Source: an uncultured Sphingomonas sp. (GTDB lineage Bacteria; Pseudomonadota; Alphaproteobacteria; Sphingomonadales; Sphingomonadaceae). Taken from it: DNA of 64,000 nt. A program made the translations under genes and the position numbers. The notes beneath the pieces were generated by a model, which saw only the letters and a program-made list of their open reading frames with translations, ran no database searches and was not told the origin of the DNA. Location: assembly GCF_902806265.1 (NCBI RefSeq), contig NZ_CADCVZ010000036.1:1-64000 (forward strand), read 5' to 3'. This document shows positions 44,663 through 54,304 of the stretch, in pieces. Every line of letters begins with the position of its first letter. The stretch's first letter is position 1.

Positions 44663-44931
44663 CCGAAGTCACCCGCGAAGTCCGCATCGAGAACCGCCGC
44701 GGGCTCCATGCCCGGGCGAGTGCCAAGTTCGTCGGCCTCGCCAGCGAGCTCCCGGCCGAGATCGAGGTCGCCAAGGACGGGCATGCGGTGTGCGGCACTT
44801 CCATCATGGGCCTGATGATGCTGGGCGCCGCGCGGGGCGATACCATTCGGATCAGCGCGCGCGGAGACGGCGCGGAGGAGGCGCTGGCCCGGCTGGTCAC
44901 GCTGGTCGAGGACCGGTTCGGCGAGGAGTGA
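44659..44931 (+). CDS. HPr family phosphocarrier protein (TTG start)
   Basis: LTEVTREVRIENRRGLHARASAKFVGLASELPAEIEVAKDG...GLMMLGAARGDTIRI. Confidence 0.94.
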   Translation: MTEVTREVRIENRRGLHARASAKFVGLASELPAEIEVAKDGHAVCGTSIMGLMMLGAARGDTIRISARGDGAEEALARLVTLVEDRFGEE

Positions 44932-45731
44932 TGCCCCGCCAGATCACCTCTTTCTCGAACGACACCGTCAAGCAGCTGAGGTCCCTTCGCGACAAGAAGG
45001 CCAGGCGCGAACAAGGGCTGTTCCTGGCTGAAGGCCTGCGCATCGTCGCCGAAGCGCGCGACAGCGGGATGCTTCCGGAGGTACTCGCCTTTTCCGCCGT
45101 GGGCGGGCTCCATCCGCTCGCCGCCGAGATCGTCTCAGCGACCGAAGCTGCGGGCGGCGATGTGATCCAGACAACGCCCGACATCTTGGCCAAAATGAGC
45201 GGCAAGGAGAACCCGCAGGTGCTGCTCGGCGCGTACTGCCAGCCGCAGAACCGCTTGGCCGATCTCAACCGCTCGGCCGCACCCTTATGGATGGTGGCCG
45301 AGAAGCTTCGCGATCCGGGCAACATCGGCACCATCCTGCGCACGGGCGACGCCGTCGGCGCGGGCGGGCTCATCTTGATCGACAATAGCGCCGACCCCTA
45401 TTCGGTCGAGGCGGTTCGCGCTTCCATGGGGGCGATCTTCACCCAGACCGTCGTGCAGGCGCGTTGGGATGAGTTCCTGCCCTGGCTGCGCGCCGGCCCT
45501 GGCCAGCTCGTCGGGACCAGCCTCAAGACCGACACGGATTACCTGTCCGCCACTTACGAGCAGCCATGCTTCCTGCTGATCGGGAACGAGCAGGCCGGAC
45601 TGCCGGTAGACTATGAGGACGAGTGCGACCTGCTGGTAAAAATCCCGATGGCCGGACGCGCCGACAGCCTGAACGCCGCCGTGGCGGCCGCAGTAATGGC
45701 CTTTCAGGTCCGGGCAAGCTGGCGCAGCTAA
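44931..45731 (+). CDS. SpoU/TrmH family RNA methyltransferase
   Basis: REQGLFLAEGLRIVAEA; EKLRDPGNIGTILRTGDAVGAGGLIL; LLIGNEQAGLP; VKIPMAGRADSLNAAVAAAVMAF. Confidence 0.94.
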   Translation: MPRQITSFSNDTVKQLRSLRDKKARREQGLFLAEGLRIVAEARDSGMLPEVLAFSAVGGLHPLAAEIVSATEAAGGDVIQTTPDILAKMSGKENPQVLLGAYCQPQNRLADLNRSAAPLWMVAEKLRDPGNIGTILRTGDAVGAGGLILIDNSADPYSVEAVRASMGAIFTQTVVQARWDEFLPWLRAGPGQLVGTSLKTDTDYLSATYEQPCFLLIGNEQAGLPVDYEDECDLLVKIPMAGRADSLNAAVAAAVMAFQVRASWRS

Positions 45732-45770
45732 GCTCGCAACAAGCCTGACCTTGCTGCGTTTGTTAAGCGG

Positions 45771-46598
45771 ATGAAACGAGCTGCCCTGATGCTTCTGCTG
45801 GTTACCGCGGGCTGCAACGGCGCTCAGGACCGGCTGACCGACGAGCAGGCGATGCAGGAGGCTGCAGCCAGCAACGAAGTGCTTGCCGGCGGAAGCGAGG
45901 CATCTGCAGCCGCCGTAGCCGCTGCGGTCACGGAGCCTGGCGAGACCGTCTATAAGGCACTGGGCACCGAGCCGGGCTGGGCACTAACCGTGCGGGCGAA
46001 TGCCATGCTCTTCCAGGGCAATGATGGCACGACCCGGCTCGTCGAAGCCACGCCGCCCGGCTTCGCCCCGAGGTCCGGGACCTACCGGTCCGGCCGGTTG
46101 GCGATCACCATTGCGCCCGGCCCATGCAGGGACGGCATGAGCAACCACGCTTGGCGCGACAAGGTCAGCGTGGCGCTGCCGAGCGGCCAGGCAGCGCGGG
46201 GCTGCGGTGGTGGCCTGCTCGCCGTGGACGCGGCCAGGCCGGCGGGCGCTGCGCCGGACCCGGCGGAAGGCAATTGGACGGTAACCGCGATCAACGGCGT
46301 TCCGACCGGCGGGGGTGAGAATTTCGTGCTCACCCTGATTGGCGGCGAAATCCAAGCGGCGTTCGGCTGCAACGGCCTGCAAGGCCAGGCGGCTCGGAAC
46401 GGCGACCATCTTGCCGTCACCCGTCTGCTTGGCACACAGATGGCGTGCGGCGATCCTGCCGACCGCTTCGAGCGCGAGGGCAAGGCGGTGCTGAACGCCA
46501 ACCCGCGGATCGAACATGCGGACGGCCGGACCCGGCTGGTCGGCGAAGCTGGCACGATCGACCTCGCGCCCCGCCAGGAGGAAGGACCAACGGCATGA
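45771..46598 (+). CDS. Lipoprotein with COG3650-like N-terminal and META C-terminal domains
   Basis: Lipobox LVTAGC; YKALGTEPGWALTV; C-terminal GCNGLQGQAARNGDHLAVTRLLGTQMAC. Confidence 0.85.
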   Translation: MKRAALMLLLVTAGCNGAQDRLTDEQAMQEAAASNEVLAGGSEASAAAVAAAVTEPGETVYKALGTEPGWALTVRANAMLFQGNDGTTRLVEATPPGFAPRSGTYRSGRLAITIAPGPCRDGMSNHAWRDKVSVALPSGQAARGCGGGLLAVDAARPAGAAPDPAEGNWTVTAINGVPTGGGENFVLTLIGGEIQAAFGCNGLQGQAARNGDHLAVTRLLGTQMACGDPADRFEREGKAVLNANPRIEHADGRTRLVGEAGTIDLAPRQEEGPTA

Positions 46599-46969
46599 AA
46601 AAGATTGCACCGCTGCTCGCCGTGCTGCTGGCCGGCTGCATAACGCCGCCGCCCCCGCCACCGCCGCCGCCGACCGGACAGCTCTATGTGGCGCTCGGCA
46701 CCGAGCCGTTCTGGCGCCTGACCATGAATTCGGCGGAGATCGTTTTCACCGAAGCCAACGTGCCAGGGGTGCAGATCGCCCAGCCGACGCCGCCGCCGAT
46801 CATCGGCGTCGCCGGCGAAATCTACCGGACGCCGCGGATCAGCCTCAACGTCGTCCACGGATCATGCAGCGACGGCATGAGCGGCCGCGTCTACCCGGAC
46901 AAAGTGCAGCTCAGCGTCGACGGCCGCGCCTTCCAGGGTTGCGGCGGAGAGCCGACCGGTCAGCCGTAG
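46595..46969 (+). CDS. COG3650-like lipoprotein
   Basis: LLAGCITPPPPPP; YVALGTEPFWRLTM; HGSCSDGMSGRVYPDKVQL...GCGGEP. Confidence 0.8.
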   Translation: MKKIAPLLAVLLAGCITPPPPPPPPPTGQLYVALGTEPFWRLTMNSAEIVFTEANVPGVQIAQPTPPPIIGVAGEIYRTPRISLNVVHGSCSDGMSGRVYPDKVQLSVDGRAFQGCGGEPTGQP

Positions 46970-46975
46970 GCGGCT

Positions 46976-48466
46976 TCATTCCGCCGCGATGGGTGGCAAG
47001 TCCGAGTCGGCGGGCGGAGCGAGCTTGGTCATCGGCCGCGGCAGCGCTTCGACCATCGGCGGAACCGCGATCTCCTTGGCGCTTCCTGCGCCCAGGGTCT
47101 CGAAGCGCCGGGCCTGTGTGAAGACTTGGCTCTCGAAGCTGCCGACCATCTGGTTGTAGGCGGCGTTGGCGGTTGCGAGATTCTTGCCCATGCGCGCGAC
47201 ATGCTCGGCCATGGTCGCCAGCCGCAGGTGGAGCTCCTTGCCCAGGCCGGCGATCTCCTCGGCCGCCTTGGCGAGCTTCTCCTGCTTCCACATGCTGGCG
47301 ACCGTGCGCGCGATCGCCACCAGGTTGGTCGGTGTGGCGAGCAGAACGCGGTCCTTGTGTGCCTTTTCCCATAGGTCGGGATCCTGCTCGAGCGCCGCCG
47401 ACAGGAAGTGCTCGCCCGGGATGTACATGACGACATAGTCCGCCGAGTCGCCGAACTGCGCCCAGTAATTCTTGCTGCCGAGCTGCTGAGCGTGACGGAC
47501 GATGGAGGCGAGATGCGCCCGGAAGCAGGCGGTGCGCCGCTCGTCGTCGACCTCGTCGCACCCATCGAGGTAGGCGTTGAGCGAGCATTTGGCATCGACG
47601 ATCAGCTTGCGCCCATCGGGCAAGTTGACCACCGCGTCCGGCCGCAACCGGCCTTCGTCAGCGTCGACCGAGACCTCCATGTGGAAGTCGATGTTCTTGA
47701 CCAACCCGGCCTGCGTCAGAACGTTCTCAAGCGACTTCTCGCCCCAACGCCCGCGCTGCTTGGGCGAGGAGGTCAGCGCGGTGACCAGCCGGCGTGCTTC
47801 GTCGCGGACCTGGCCCTGTCCCGTGCGGACCAGCTCGACCGCTTCGCGCAGGCCGGCGTAGTGATCGACCCGCTCCTTTTCCACGCGCTGCAGCCCTTCC
47901 TCGTATCGCTTCAGGGTTGCCTCGACCGGTTGCAGGAGGTTCTGCAGCTTGGCGCTGCTTTCCTTGTCGGCTTTGGCCAGGCGATCGTCGGCCTTGGTCA
48001 GGAAATCCTGGTGCGCCTTCTCCAGCAGCTTGTCGCCGACCTCGCGAAATTGCGCGATCAGCCCGTCACGCGACTTCTGCAGGTCGGTCATGCGTTCGTC
48101 GAAGTTGCGCACGTCCGCCTCGAGAGCCGCCTTGCCCCGTAGCGCCTCGTCCCGCTCGGCAGTAACTGCCCGCAGCCGATCGCTCAGCTGATCCACCTGC
48201 CCGGCCCGCTCCGTCGCCGCCGCGAGCTGCTGACGAACGGCATCGCGCTCGTCCGTTACCACCCGCAGCGTCTCCTCCGTTTGCGGCAGCCGACGGGCAC
48301 GCTCGGCGGCGACCGCCAGCTCCTGCTCCGCGGTTCCGCAACGGCCCCGCAGGACCTCAGCCTCCGCCCTTGCCGCGGCGGCGGGGCGTCCGCCCAGAAA
48401 CCAGCCGAGCGCCAGGCCGACCAGCAGTGCGCCGACCGCCAGAACCGCCACCATCACTGCGTCCAT
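46976..48466 (-). CDS. rmuC: DNA recombination protein RmuC
   Basis: RGRWGEKSLENVLTQAGLVKNIDFHMEVSVDADEGRLRPDAVVNLPDGRKLIVDAKCSLNAYL. Confidence 0.95.
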   Translation of the reverse strand: MDAVMVAVLAVGALLVGLALGWFLGGRPAAAARAEAEVLRGRCGTAEQELAVAAERARRLPQTEETLRVVTDERDAVRQQLAAATERAGQVDQLSDRLRAVTAERDEALRGKAALEADVRNFDERMTDLQKSRDGLIAQFREVGDKLLEKAHQDFLTKADDRLAKADKESSAKLQNLLQPVEATLKRYEEGLQRVEKERVDHYAGLREAVELVRTGQGQVRDEARRLVTALTSSPKQRGRWGEKSLENVLTQAGLVKNIDFHMEVSVDADEGRLRPDAVVNLPDGRKLIVDAKCSLNAYLDGCDEVDDERRTACFRAHLASIVRHAQQLGSKNYWAQFGDSADYVVMYIPGEHFLSAALEQDPDLWEKAHKDRVLLATPTNLVAIARTVASMWKQEKLAKAAEEIAGLGKELHLRLATMAEHVARMGKNLATANAAYNQMVGSFESQVFTQARRFETLGAGSAKEIAVPPMVEALPRPMTKLAPPADSDLPPIAAE

Positions 48467-48569
48467 GACTCACCCCCGACCGGAACGAAATGGGAACTTA
48501 CGGCCATGTGCGGCCTTGCTCAAGCGGAACATTGCGCCCATTCTGCTGCCGCCGTGAACAGGAGAGCCC

Positions 48570-48962
48570 ATGTCCATTCGCAAGATGATCGGCCTGCATC
48601 CGGCCAGCCGCGAACACCACAACCACGCGCTGGCCGACGCCGTGCACCACCTGATGTACTGCGCGAAGATGTGCCTGAGCTGCGCCGATGCCTGCATGGC
48701 CGAGCAGGGCCACGACATGACCCAATGCATCCGCCTGTGCCTCGACTGCTCCGACATCTGCGAGGCGACCTCCCGGCTCGGGCTGCGACGGACCGGCGAC
48801 GACCAGCCGACCTTGCGCGAACTGCTCGATGTCTGCGCCCGCATGTGCGACGCCTGCGCCGCCGAGTGCGAGCGCCATGACCATGAGCATTGCCAGCTGT
48901 GCGCGCAGATCTGCCGGGAATGCGCCGCCGACTGCCGCAACGCCGCGGCTTCGATCGCCTGA
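48570..48962 (+). CDS. Four-helix-bundle copper-binding (Csp/DUF326-like) protein
   Basis: CAKMCLSCADACMAEQGHDMTQCIRLCLDCSDICEAT...CARMCDACAAECERHDHEHCQLCAQICRECAADC. Confidence 0.9.
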   Translation: MSIRKMIGLHPASREHHNHALADAVHHLMYCAKMCLSCADACMAEQGHDMTQCIRLCLDCSDICEATSRLGLRRTGDDQPTLRELLDVCARMCDACAAECERHDHEHCQLCAQICRECAADCRNAAASIA

Positions 48963-48965
48963 GCG

Positions 48966-49523
48966 CTAAAGAACCGCGGCCCCGTCCCGCTCCCGGCGGG
49001 CCTTGACCACCTTCTTGACGATCATGTCGCGCTTCAGCCGGGACAGATAGTCGATGAACAGCACGCCGTTGAGGTGGTCAACCTCATGCTGCAGGCACAC
49101 CGACATGAGGCCGGCGAACTCGCCTTCCTGGGCGCGGCCGTCCGCATCGGTCCAACTGAGCCGGATCGTGTCGGGACGCTCGATCTCGGCATACTGCTCG
49201 GGGATCGAGAGGCAGCCTTCGTTGTAGCTCTTGCGCGCGTCAGAGCGGTGCAGGACCTCCGGGTTGATGAAGACGTGGGGCCGCTTGACCGGCTCGCCCG
49301 GCTCCTCCCCCTCTCCAACCGGCTCGGGCTCCTGCAGGTCGATCACCAGCAGCCGCCGCGGCACCGCAACCTGCACGGCGGCAAGGCCGATGCCCGGCGC
49401 CTTGTACATCGTCTCGAACATGTCCGCGATCAGCCGCTGCAGCTCGTCGTCGACGCGTTCCACGGGCGCGGAAGGGGCGCGGAGAATCGGATCGGGAACT
49501 TCGATGATCGAAAGCAATGGCAT
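48966..49523 (-). CDS. def: Peptide deformylase
   Basis: GIGLAAVQVAVPRRLLVIDLQ; YNEGCLSIPEQYAEIERPD; LQHEVDHLNGVLFIDYLS. Confidence 0.97.
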   Translation of the reverse strand: MPLLSIIEVPDPILRAPSAPVERVDDELQRLIADMFETMYKAPGIGLAAVQVAVPRRLLVIDLQEPEPVGEGEEPGEPVKRPHVFINPEVLHRSDARKSYNEGCLSIPEQYAEIERPDTIRLSWTDADGRAQEGEFAGLMSVCLQHEVDHLNGVLFIDYLSRLKRDMIVKKVVKARRERDGAAVL

Positions 49524-49554
49524 AAGCGCCGGTTAGCTCCCGCCGGTCAGGCGA

Positions 49555-50151
49555 TCAAGCAACCGGACGGCGGGCCCTCAGCGCCTGCGCCAGTGTGCCC
49601 TCGTCGAGATAGTCGAGCTCGCCGCCGACCGGCAGGCCGTGCGCCAGCTGGGTCAGCCGCACCGGATGCTTCTCGAGTCGCTCGGCAAGGTAGTGCGCGG
49701 TGGTCTGGCCTTCCAGCGTCGCGTTCATCGCCAATACGACCTCGTCGATGCCCCCGGCCGACACTCGGCGCAGCAAGCCGTCGATGTTGAGGTCATCGGG
49801 CCGCACGCCCTCAAGCGCCGACAGGCGACCGCCCAGCACATGGTAACGGCCAGGGAATAGCCGCGACCGGTCGAGCGCCCAAAGATCGGCCACCTCCTCA
49901 ACCACGCACAGGCTGCGCTCGTCGCGACGTGCGTCGCGGCAGATGCTGCAGGGGTCTGCCGTGTCGACGTTGCCGCAGGTCGAGCAGGTGGACAGCTTCT
50001 CCGCAACGTTCTGCAGCGCCGCGAGCAGCGGCTGCAGCGCATTCTCCCGCCGTTTCATCAGGTGCAGCACCGCCCGCCGGGCCGAGCGTGGCCCGAGGCC
50101 CGGCAGCCTGGCAAGCGCGCCGGCCAGTGCTTCGATCTCCTGGGATGCCAT
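49555..50151 (-). CDS. recR: Recombination mediator protein RecR
   Basis: [22 protein letters not shown]; zinc finger [18 protein letters not shown]; Toprim [21 protein letters not shown]. Confidence 0.96.
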   Translation of the reverse strand: MASQEIEALAGALARLPGLGPRSARRAVLHLMKRRENALQPLLAALQNVAEKLSTCSTCGNVDTADPCSICRDARRDERSLCVVEEVADLWALDRSRLFPGRYHVLGGRLSALEGVRPDDLNIDGLLRRVSAGGIDEVVLAMNATLEGQTTAHYLAERLEKHPVRLTQLAHGLPVGGELDYLDEGTLAQALRARRPVA

Positions 50152-50222
50152 GACAACGGAGATAGTGGGTCCGGCGGAAAACCGCGAGTGCCGGATGTCC
50201 GCGGCCGCGCTAAGCTTCGAGC

Positions 50223-50810
50223 GTGTGCAATCTTTACACCCAGACCAGCGCGCCCGAGGGGCTCCGGCGAATGATCGAGCAGCTTGGCATGCCCCTCGGC
50301 TTTCCCGAAGGTATCCCCAACCTCCAGCCGCGGGACGTCGCCATCACCGATCCAGGTCCCATCGTGCGGGCCGCGGGCGCTGGCGGGCGTTACGAGCTGG
50401 TCGTGCGCCGCTGGAGCTGGCCGGGTTCGGGCGGCAAGCCAGTCTACAACTTCCGCTCGGACGGACGCGAGTTCGGCTCGGGCCGGTGCCTGATCCTGAC
50501 CGACGGGTTTTACGAGTTCACCGCGCCGACGGAGCCTGGGGCCAAGCGCAAGAACCGGTGGCTGTTCACCGATCCCGCCGGTGCGCCGCTGGGCATCGCC
50601 GGCCTGGTCCGCGCCGTGCCGGAGGGTGGCGAGGCGTTCACCATGCTGACCTGTCCGCCCGGTCCGGACGTTGCGCCTTACCACGGTCGGCAGGTCGCCG
50701 TGCTGCCCGCCGCCAAGTGGCAGGCGTGGCTCGATCATGACGCGCCCGCCGCCGAGCTGATCGGACCGCTTCCGCCCGGCACCCTAAGCGTGTCGGCGGC
50801 CACCCGCTGA
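50223..50810 (+). CDS. SRAP (SOS response-associated peptidase / YedK-HMCES) family protein
   Basis: MCNLY start with Cys2; [43 protein letters not shown] start. Confidence 0.9.
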   Translation: MCNLYTQTSAPEGLRRMIEQLGMPLGFPEGIPNLQPRDVAITDPGPIVRAAGAGGRYELVVRRWSWPGSGGKPVYNFRSDGREFGSGRCLILTDGFYEFTAPTEPGAKRKNRWLFTDPAGAPLGIAGLVRAVPEGGEAFTMLTCPPGPDVAPYHGRQVAVLPAAKWQAWLDHDAPAAELIGPLPPGTLSVSAATR

Positions 50811-50850
50811 CGGGAACGCGGCCATGCCCGTGCCGTTGAGGCGGCACGCA

Positions 50851-51273
50851 ATGGAGGATCGGATGGACTACAAGAAGCTGGGTCTGGGCCTTGGTGTGTT
50901 CAGCATCGCGGTGGGTGCGCTGGAGGTCGCGGCGCCGGGCCGGATCGCGCGTGCGCTGGGGCTCGATGAAGATGGTCCCGCCAGGAAGACGATACTTGCC
51001 TTCGGGCTGCGCGAGCTGGCGGCGGGCGCGATGCTGCTGCGCGGACCCGCAGTCTCGTTCAATGTCTGGAACCGGGTGTTCGGCGACACGCTCGATACCG
51101 GCGCTCTGCTGCTGGCGCTCGGCTCATCGCGCAAGACGGGTGCGGTCGCAGGCGCGCTGGCCTTTGTGGGCGGAGTGACGGCGCTTGACGCCTGGACCGC
51201 ACGCGGCCTCGACAAGGAGACCGGGCAGGCTTTCCCGCTGACTTACGGGCAGTCGGACATGAGCAAGCGCTAA
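50851..51273 (+). CDS. Small membrane protein (cyclase/dehydrase-like, unknown function)
   Basis: GLGLGVFSIAVGALEVAAPGRIARALGLDEDGPARKTILAFGLRELAAGAMLL. Confidence 0.7.
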   Translation: MEDRMDYKKLGLGLGVFSIAVGALEVAAPGRIARALGLDEDGPARKTILAFGLRELAAGAMLLRGPAVSFNVWNRVFGDTLDTGALLLALGSSRKTGAVAGALAFVGGVTALDAWTARGLDKETGQAFPLTYGQSDMSKR

Positions 51274-51282
51274 CCGGCAAAG

Positions 51283-51316
51283 GCGTGCCCACCTGTCCTC
51301 GGACCGGTGGGCACGC
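51283..51316. terminator. Bidirectional hairpin between convergent genes
   Basis: GCGTGCCCACC ... GGTGGGCACGC perfect 11-bp stem. Confidence 0.65.
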
Positions 51317-51327
51317 TCCGCCTTGTA

Positions 51328-51651
51328 CTAGGCCGCGGTCTTCGCGCCCATGGCTTGGGCCAAACCGCGAACCTTTTCCACGATCTTCTCGTCTTCGGCA
51401 CGCTCGACGGCCTTGGCGGTGCCTTCGCCGATCTTGTCCAGCAGGTCCTTGATCTTCTGCCCGTCCGGCTGGTCGGCGCCGAGCAGCTTCTCAAGCTTCT
51501 CCAGCTCGCTGGCCAGACCCTTCGCGCCCGGGAAATCCGCCTTGCGGAGCTCCTCGACCCACTCCCCCGTGAGCTTGGCACCCTGCTTGGCCGAAGTGTT
51601 CTCGATGCCCTTCTCGAAGGCATTCTCAGTTGCGGTGAAACGTTGCGGCAT
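51328..51651 (-). CDS. Hypothetical helical protein
   Basis: MPQRFTATENAFEKGIENTSAKQGAKLTGEWVEELRKADFPGAKGLASELEKLEKLLG... Confidence 0.7.
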   Translation of the reverse strand: MPQRFTATENAFEKGIENTSAKQGAKLTGEWVEELRKADFPGAKGLASELEKLEKLLGADQPDGQKIKDLLDKIGEGTAKAVERAEDEKIVEKVRGLAQAMGAKTAA

Positions 51652-51771
51652 GGCAGGCTCCTGTTGGATCAGTAGTGAAGCGCAACGCTTCACCACCAGC
51701 CCAATGCCGCATCGCGAAAGAGGAAGCTCGCTTCGTCGCAGAGGCCGATCGCGGCATCGGTCGGCGAACGG

Positions 51772-52407
51772 TCAGCTCTCCGTGCCTGCCCCACCCGCGC
51801 CAAGAACCGCGCAGGCGATCCGATCGCCGCTGTTGCCGCTGGGGTCGGTTCGGTAGTCGTCAGCCTTGGCGTGGATCATCAGCGCCGCTCCGTCCTCGTC
51901 GAGCATCGGGGTCATGCCGCCGCGCAAGGCAACGTTGCGGAGGTTTGCAGTCACGCCGCCCGAGCCGGCCTGGCCGACGGTGATGTTCTCAAGGTCGCCC
52001 GCGTGCGCGCCCTGCGGATTGGTGGTGCCATGCTGACGGTTCTCCGGGTTCCAGTGCGCCCCGGCGCTCTCGAACTTCGGACTCTCGCACTTGCCGACCG
52101 CATGCACGTGCATCCCGTAGGTACCCTGCGGCATGCCCTGCACCGCGACAGTCAGCACGGTCACTCCGCCTTCGTCGCGGGTCGACACAGTTCCGACCTG
52201 CCGCCCGTCCGCAGTGCGCAGCTCTGCGGCCTGCATCATGCCGGTGCCGGTCGTGCTCGTCCCCATCGTTTCCGCCGCGCCGTTGACCGGCACCGCCTGC
52301 GCATCATTCTCCATGTTCAGGACGTCGCGCGCGTCCTCTTCCTGCTGCGCCTGGCAAGCCGCCAGCGTCGCCGCGCAGGCCGTGATGAGAAGAAGGGGTC
52401 GGATCAT
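51772..52407 (-). CDS. Cu/Zn superoxide dismutase-family lipoprotein
   Basis: Lipobox TLAAC; GMHVHAVGKCESPKFESAGAHWNPENRQHGTTNPQGAHAGDLENI; DRIACAVL. Confidence 0.93.
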   Translation of the reverse strand: MIRPLLLITACAATLAACQAQQEEDARDVLNMENDAQAVPVNGAAETMGTSTTGTGMMQAAELRTADGRQVGTVSTRDEGGVTVLTVAVQGMPQGTYGMHVHAVGKCESPKFESAGAHWNPENRQHGTTNPQGAHAGDLENITVGQAGSGGVTANLRNVALRGGMTPMLDEDGAALMIHAKADDYRTDPSGNSGDRIACAVLGAGGAGTES

Positions 52408-52479
52408 CGTCAAAGCTCCCGAAGCCACATGTCGGGGGAGCAAACGAAGCGTCGTGCAGTTCGGTTCAAAGCCGGCGCA

Positions 52480-54303
52480 TCACTCCACCGTGACACTCTT
52501 GGCGAGGTTGCGCGGCTGGTCGACGTCCGTGCCCTTGAGCACCGCCACATGGTAGGCGAGCAGCTGCACCGGGACGGCATAGACCAGCGGCGCGATCAGC
52601 GGGTGCACCTCGGGCATCTCGATGGTTGCCAGGCAGCCCTCGCCGGCCGCGGCGATGCCCTTGGCGTCGCTGATCAGCACGATCTGCCCGCCGCGGGCGC
52701 GGACCTCCTGCATGTTGCTGACCGTCTTCTCGAACAGCGGGCCGGACGGCGCCAGCACGATCACCGGCACATCCTTGTCGATCAGCGCGATCGGACCATG
52801 CTTCATCTCGCCCGCGGCATAGCCTTCGGCGTGGATGTAACTGATTTCCTTTAGCTTCAGCGCGCCTTCCAGCGCCATCGGATAATCCGGACCGCGGCCC
52901 AGATAGAGCACGTCGCGGGCGGGCACGACCAGGTGTGCCATTGCCGCGATGTCCTCGTCATGGTCGAGCGCGCGGGACAAGGCTTCGGGCGCTTCCTGCA
53001 GATGCGCCACGATTTCCCGCTCGTCCTCCGCGCTCATGCGCCCCTTGGCGCGGGCGAGGTTGGCGGCAAGCGCGGCGAGCACCGCCAATTGGCAGGTGAA
53101 GGCCTTGGTCGACGCGACTCCGATCTCCGGTCCGGCCCGCGTCGGCAACAGCAGGTCGGCTTCCCGCGCCATGGAGCTGGTCGGCACGTTCACCACCACC
53201 GCGATGGTCTGCCCTTGGCTCTTGGCGTGACGCAGCGCGGCCAGCGTGTCCGCGGTCTCCCCCGATTGCGAGATGAACAGCGCCAGCCCGCCCGGCTCCA
53301 GCACGGGGTCGCGATACCGGAACTCGCTCGCCACATCGAGGTCGACCGGCACCCGCGCGAAGCGCTCGAACCAATATTTGGCGACCATGCCCGCGTAGTA
53401 GCTGGTCCCGCAGGCGACCACCGTCACTCGGTCGATGCCGGCCAGGTCGAAGCCGAACGCGGGGATTGCTACTTCGCCCTCGAATGCGCGGACGTAGCTT
53501 TGCAGCGTTTGCGCGACCACCAGCGGCTGCTCGAAGATCTCCTTGCGCATGAAGTGCGCGTGGTTGCCCTTGTCGACGTGCTCGGCTGAGGCGCCGCTGT
53601 CGACGATCTCGCGCGTGACCGGCTGGTTGGAGCGGTCGTAGATTTGCACCCCGTCGCGGCCTGCCACGACCCAATCGCCTTCGTCGAGGTAGGCGATCCG
53701 GCGGGTCCATGGCGCAACTGCGATCGCGTCCGAGCCGAGGTAGTTCTCACCCTCGCCGTAGCCGACGGTCAGCGGCGCTCCCATGCGTGCGCCGATCACC
53801 AGATCCGGTCGGTGGCGAAACAGAAAGGCGATGGCGAAGGCCCCGTGCAGCCGCGGCAGCACCGCCGCCACCGCATTCTCGGGCGAGGCGCCGCCCTCGA
53901 CCTCGCGCGCGACCAGATGTGCCACCACCTCTGTGTCGGTTTCGCTGGTGAACTGCCGGCCTTCGCCGATCAGCTCATCCCGGAGCGGCTTGAAGTTCTC
54001 GATAATGCCGTTGTGGACCAGGGCGACCGGCCCGACGATGTGCGGGTGCGCGTTGCCTTCGGTCGGGGCGCCGTGCGTCGCCCAGCGGGTATGGGCGATG
54101 CCGATGGTTCCTTCGGGCCGGTCCTCCGCCAGCTTGCCCTTGAGGTTGTCGAGCTTGCCCTCGGCCCGCTGCCGTTCGAACGCGCCCTCGGCGACCGTGC
54201 AGATCCCCGCGGAGTCATAGCCCCGATACTCCAGCCGCTTCAGCCCGTCGAACAAGCGCTGCGCCACCGCTTGCCTGCCGACGATCGCCACAATCCCGCA
54301 CAT
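52480..54303 (-). CDS. glmS: Glutamine--fructose-6-phosphate aminotransferase
   Basis: MCGIVAIVGRQAVAQRLFDGLKRLEYRGYDSAGI; two SIS domains; ends DQPRNLAKSVTVE. Confidence 0.98.
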   Translation of the reverse strand: MCGIVAIVGRQAVAQRLFDGLKRLEYRGYDSAGICTVAEGAFERQRAEGKLDNLKGKLAEDRPEGTIGIAHTRWATHGAPTEGNAHPHIVGPVALVHNGIIENFKPLRDELIGEGRQFTSETDTEVVAHLVAREVEGGASPENAVAAVLPRLHGAFAIAFLFRHRPDLVIGARMGAPLTVGYGEGENYLGSDAIAVAPWTRRIAYLDEGDWVVAGRDGVQIYDRSNQPVTREIVDSGASAEHVDKGNHAHFMRKEIFEQPLVVAQTLQSYVRAFEGEVAIPAFGFDLAGIDRVTVVACGTSYYAGMVAKYWFERFARVPVDLDVASEFRYRDPVLEPGGLALFISQSGETADTLAALRHAKSQGQTIAVVVNVPTSSMAREADLLLPTRAGPEIGVASTKAFTCQLAVLAALAANLARAKGRMSAEDEREIVAHLQEAPEALSRALDHDEDIAAMAHLVVPARDVLYLGRGPDYPMALEGALKLKEISYIHAEGYAAGEMKHGPIALIDKDVPVIVLAPSGPLFEKTVSNMQEVRARGGQIVLISDAKGIAAAGEGCLATIEMPEVHPLIAPLVYAVPVQLLAYHVAVLKGTDVDQPRNLAKSVTVE

Positions 54304-54304
54304 G

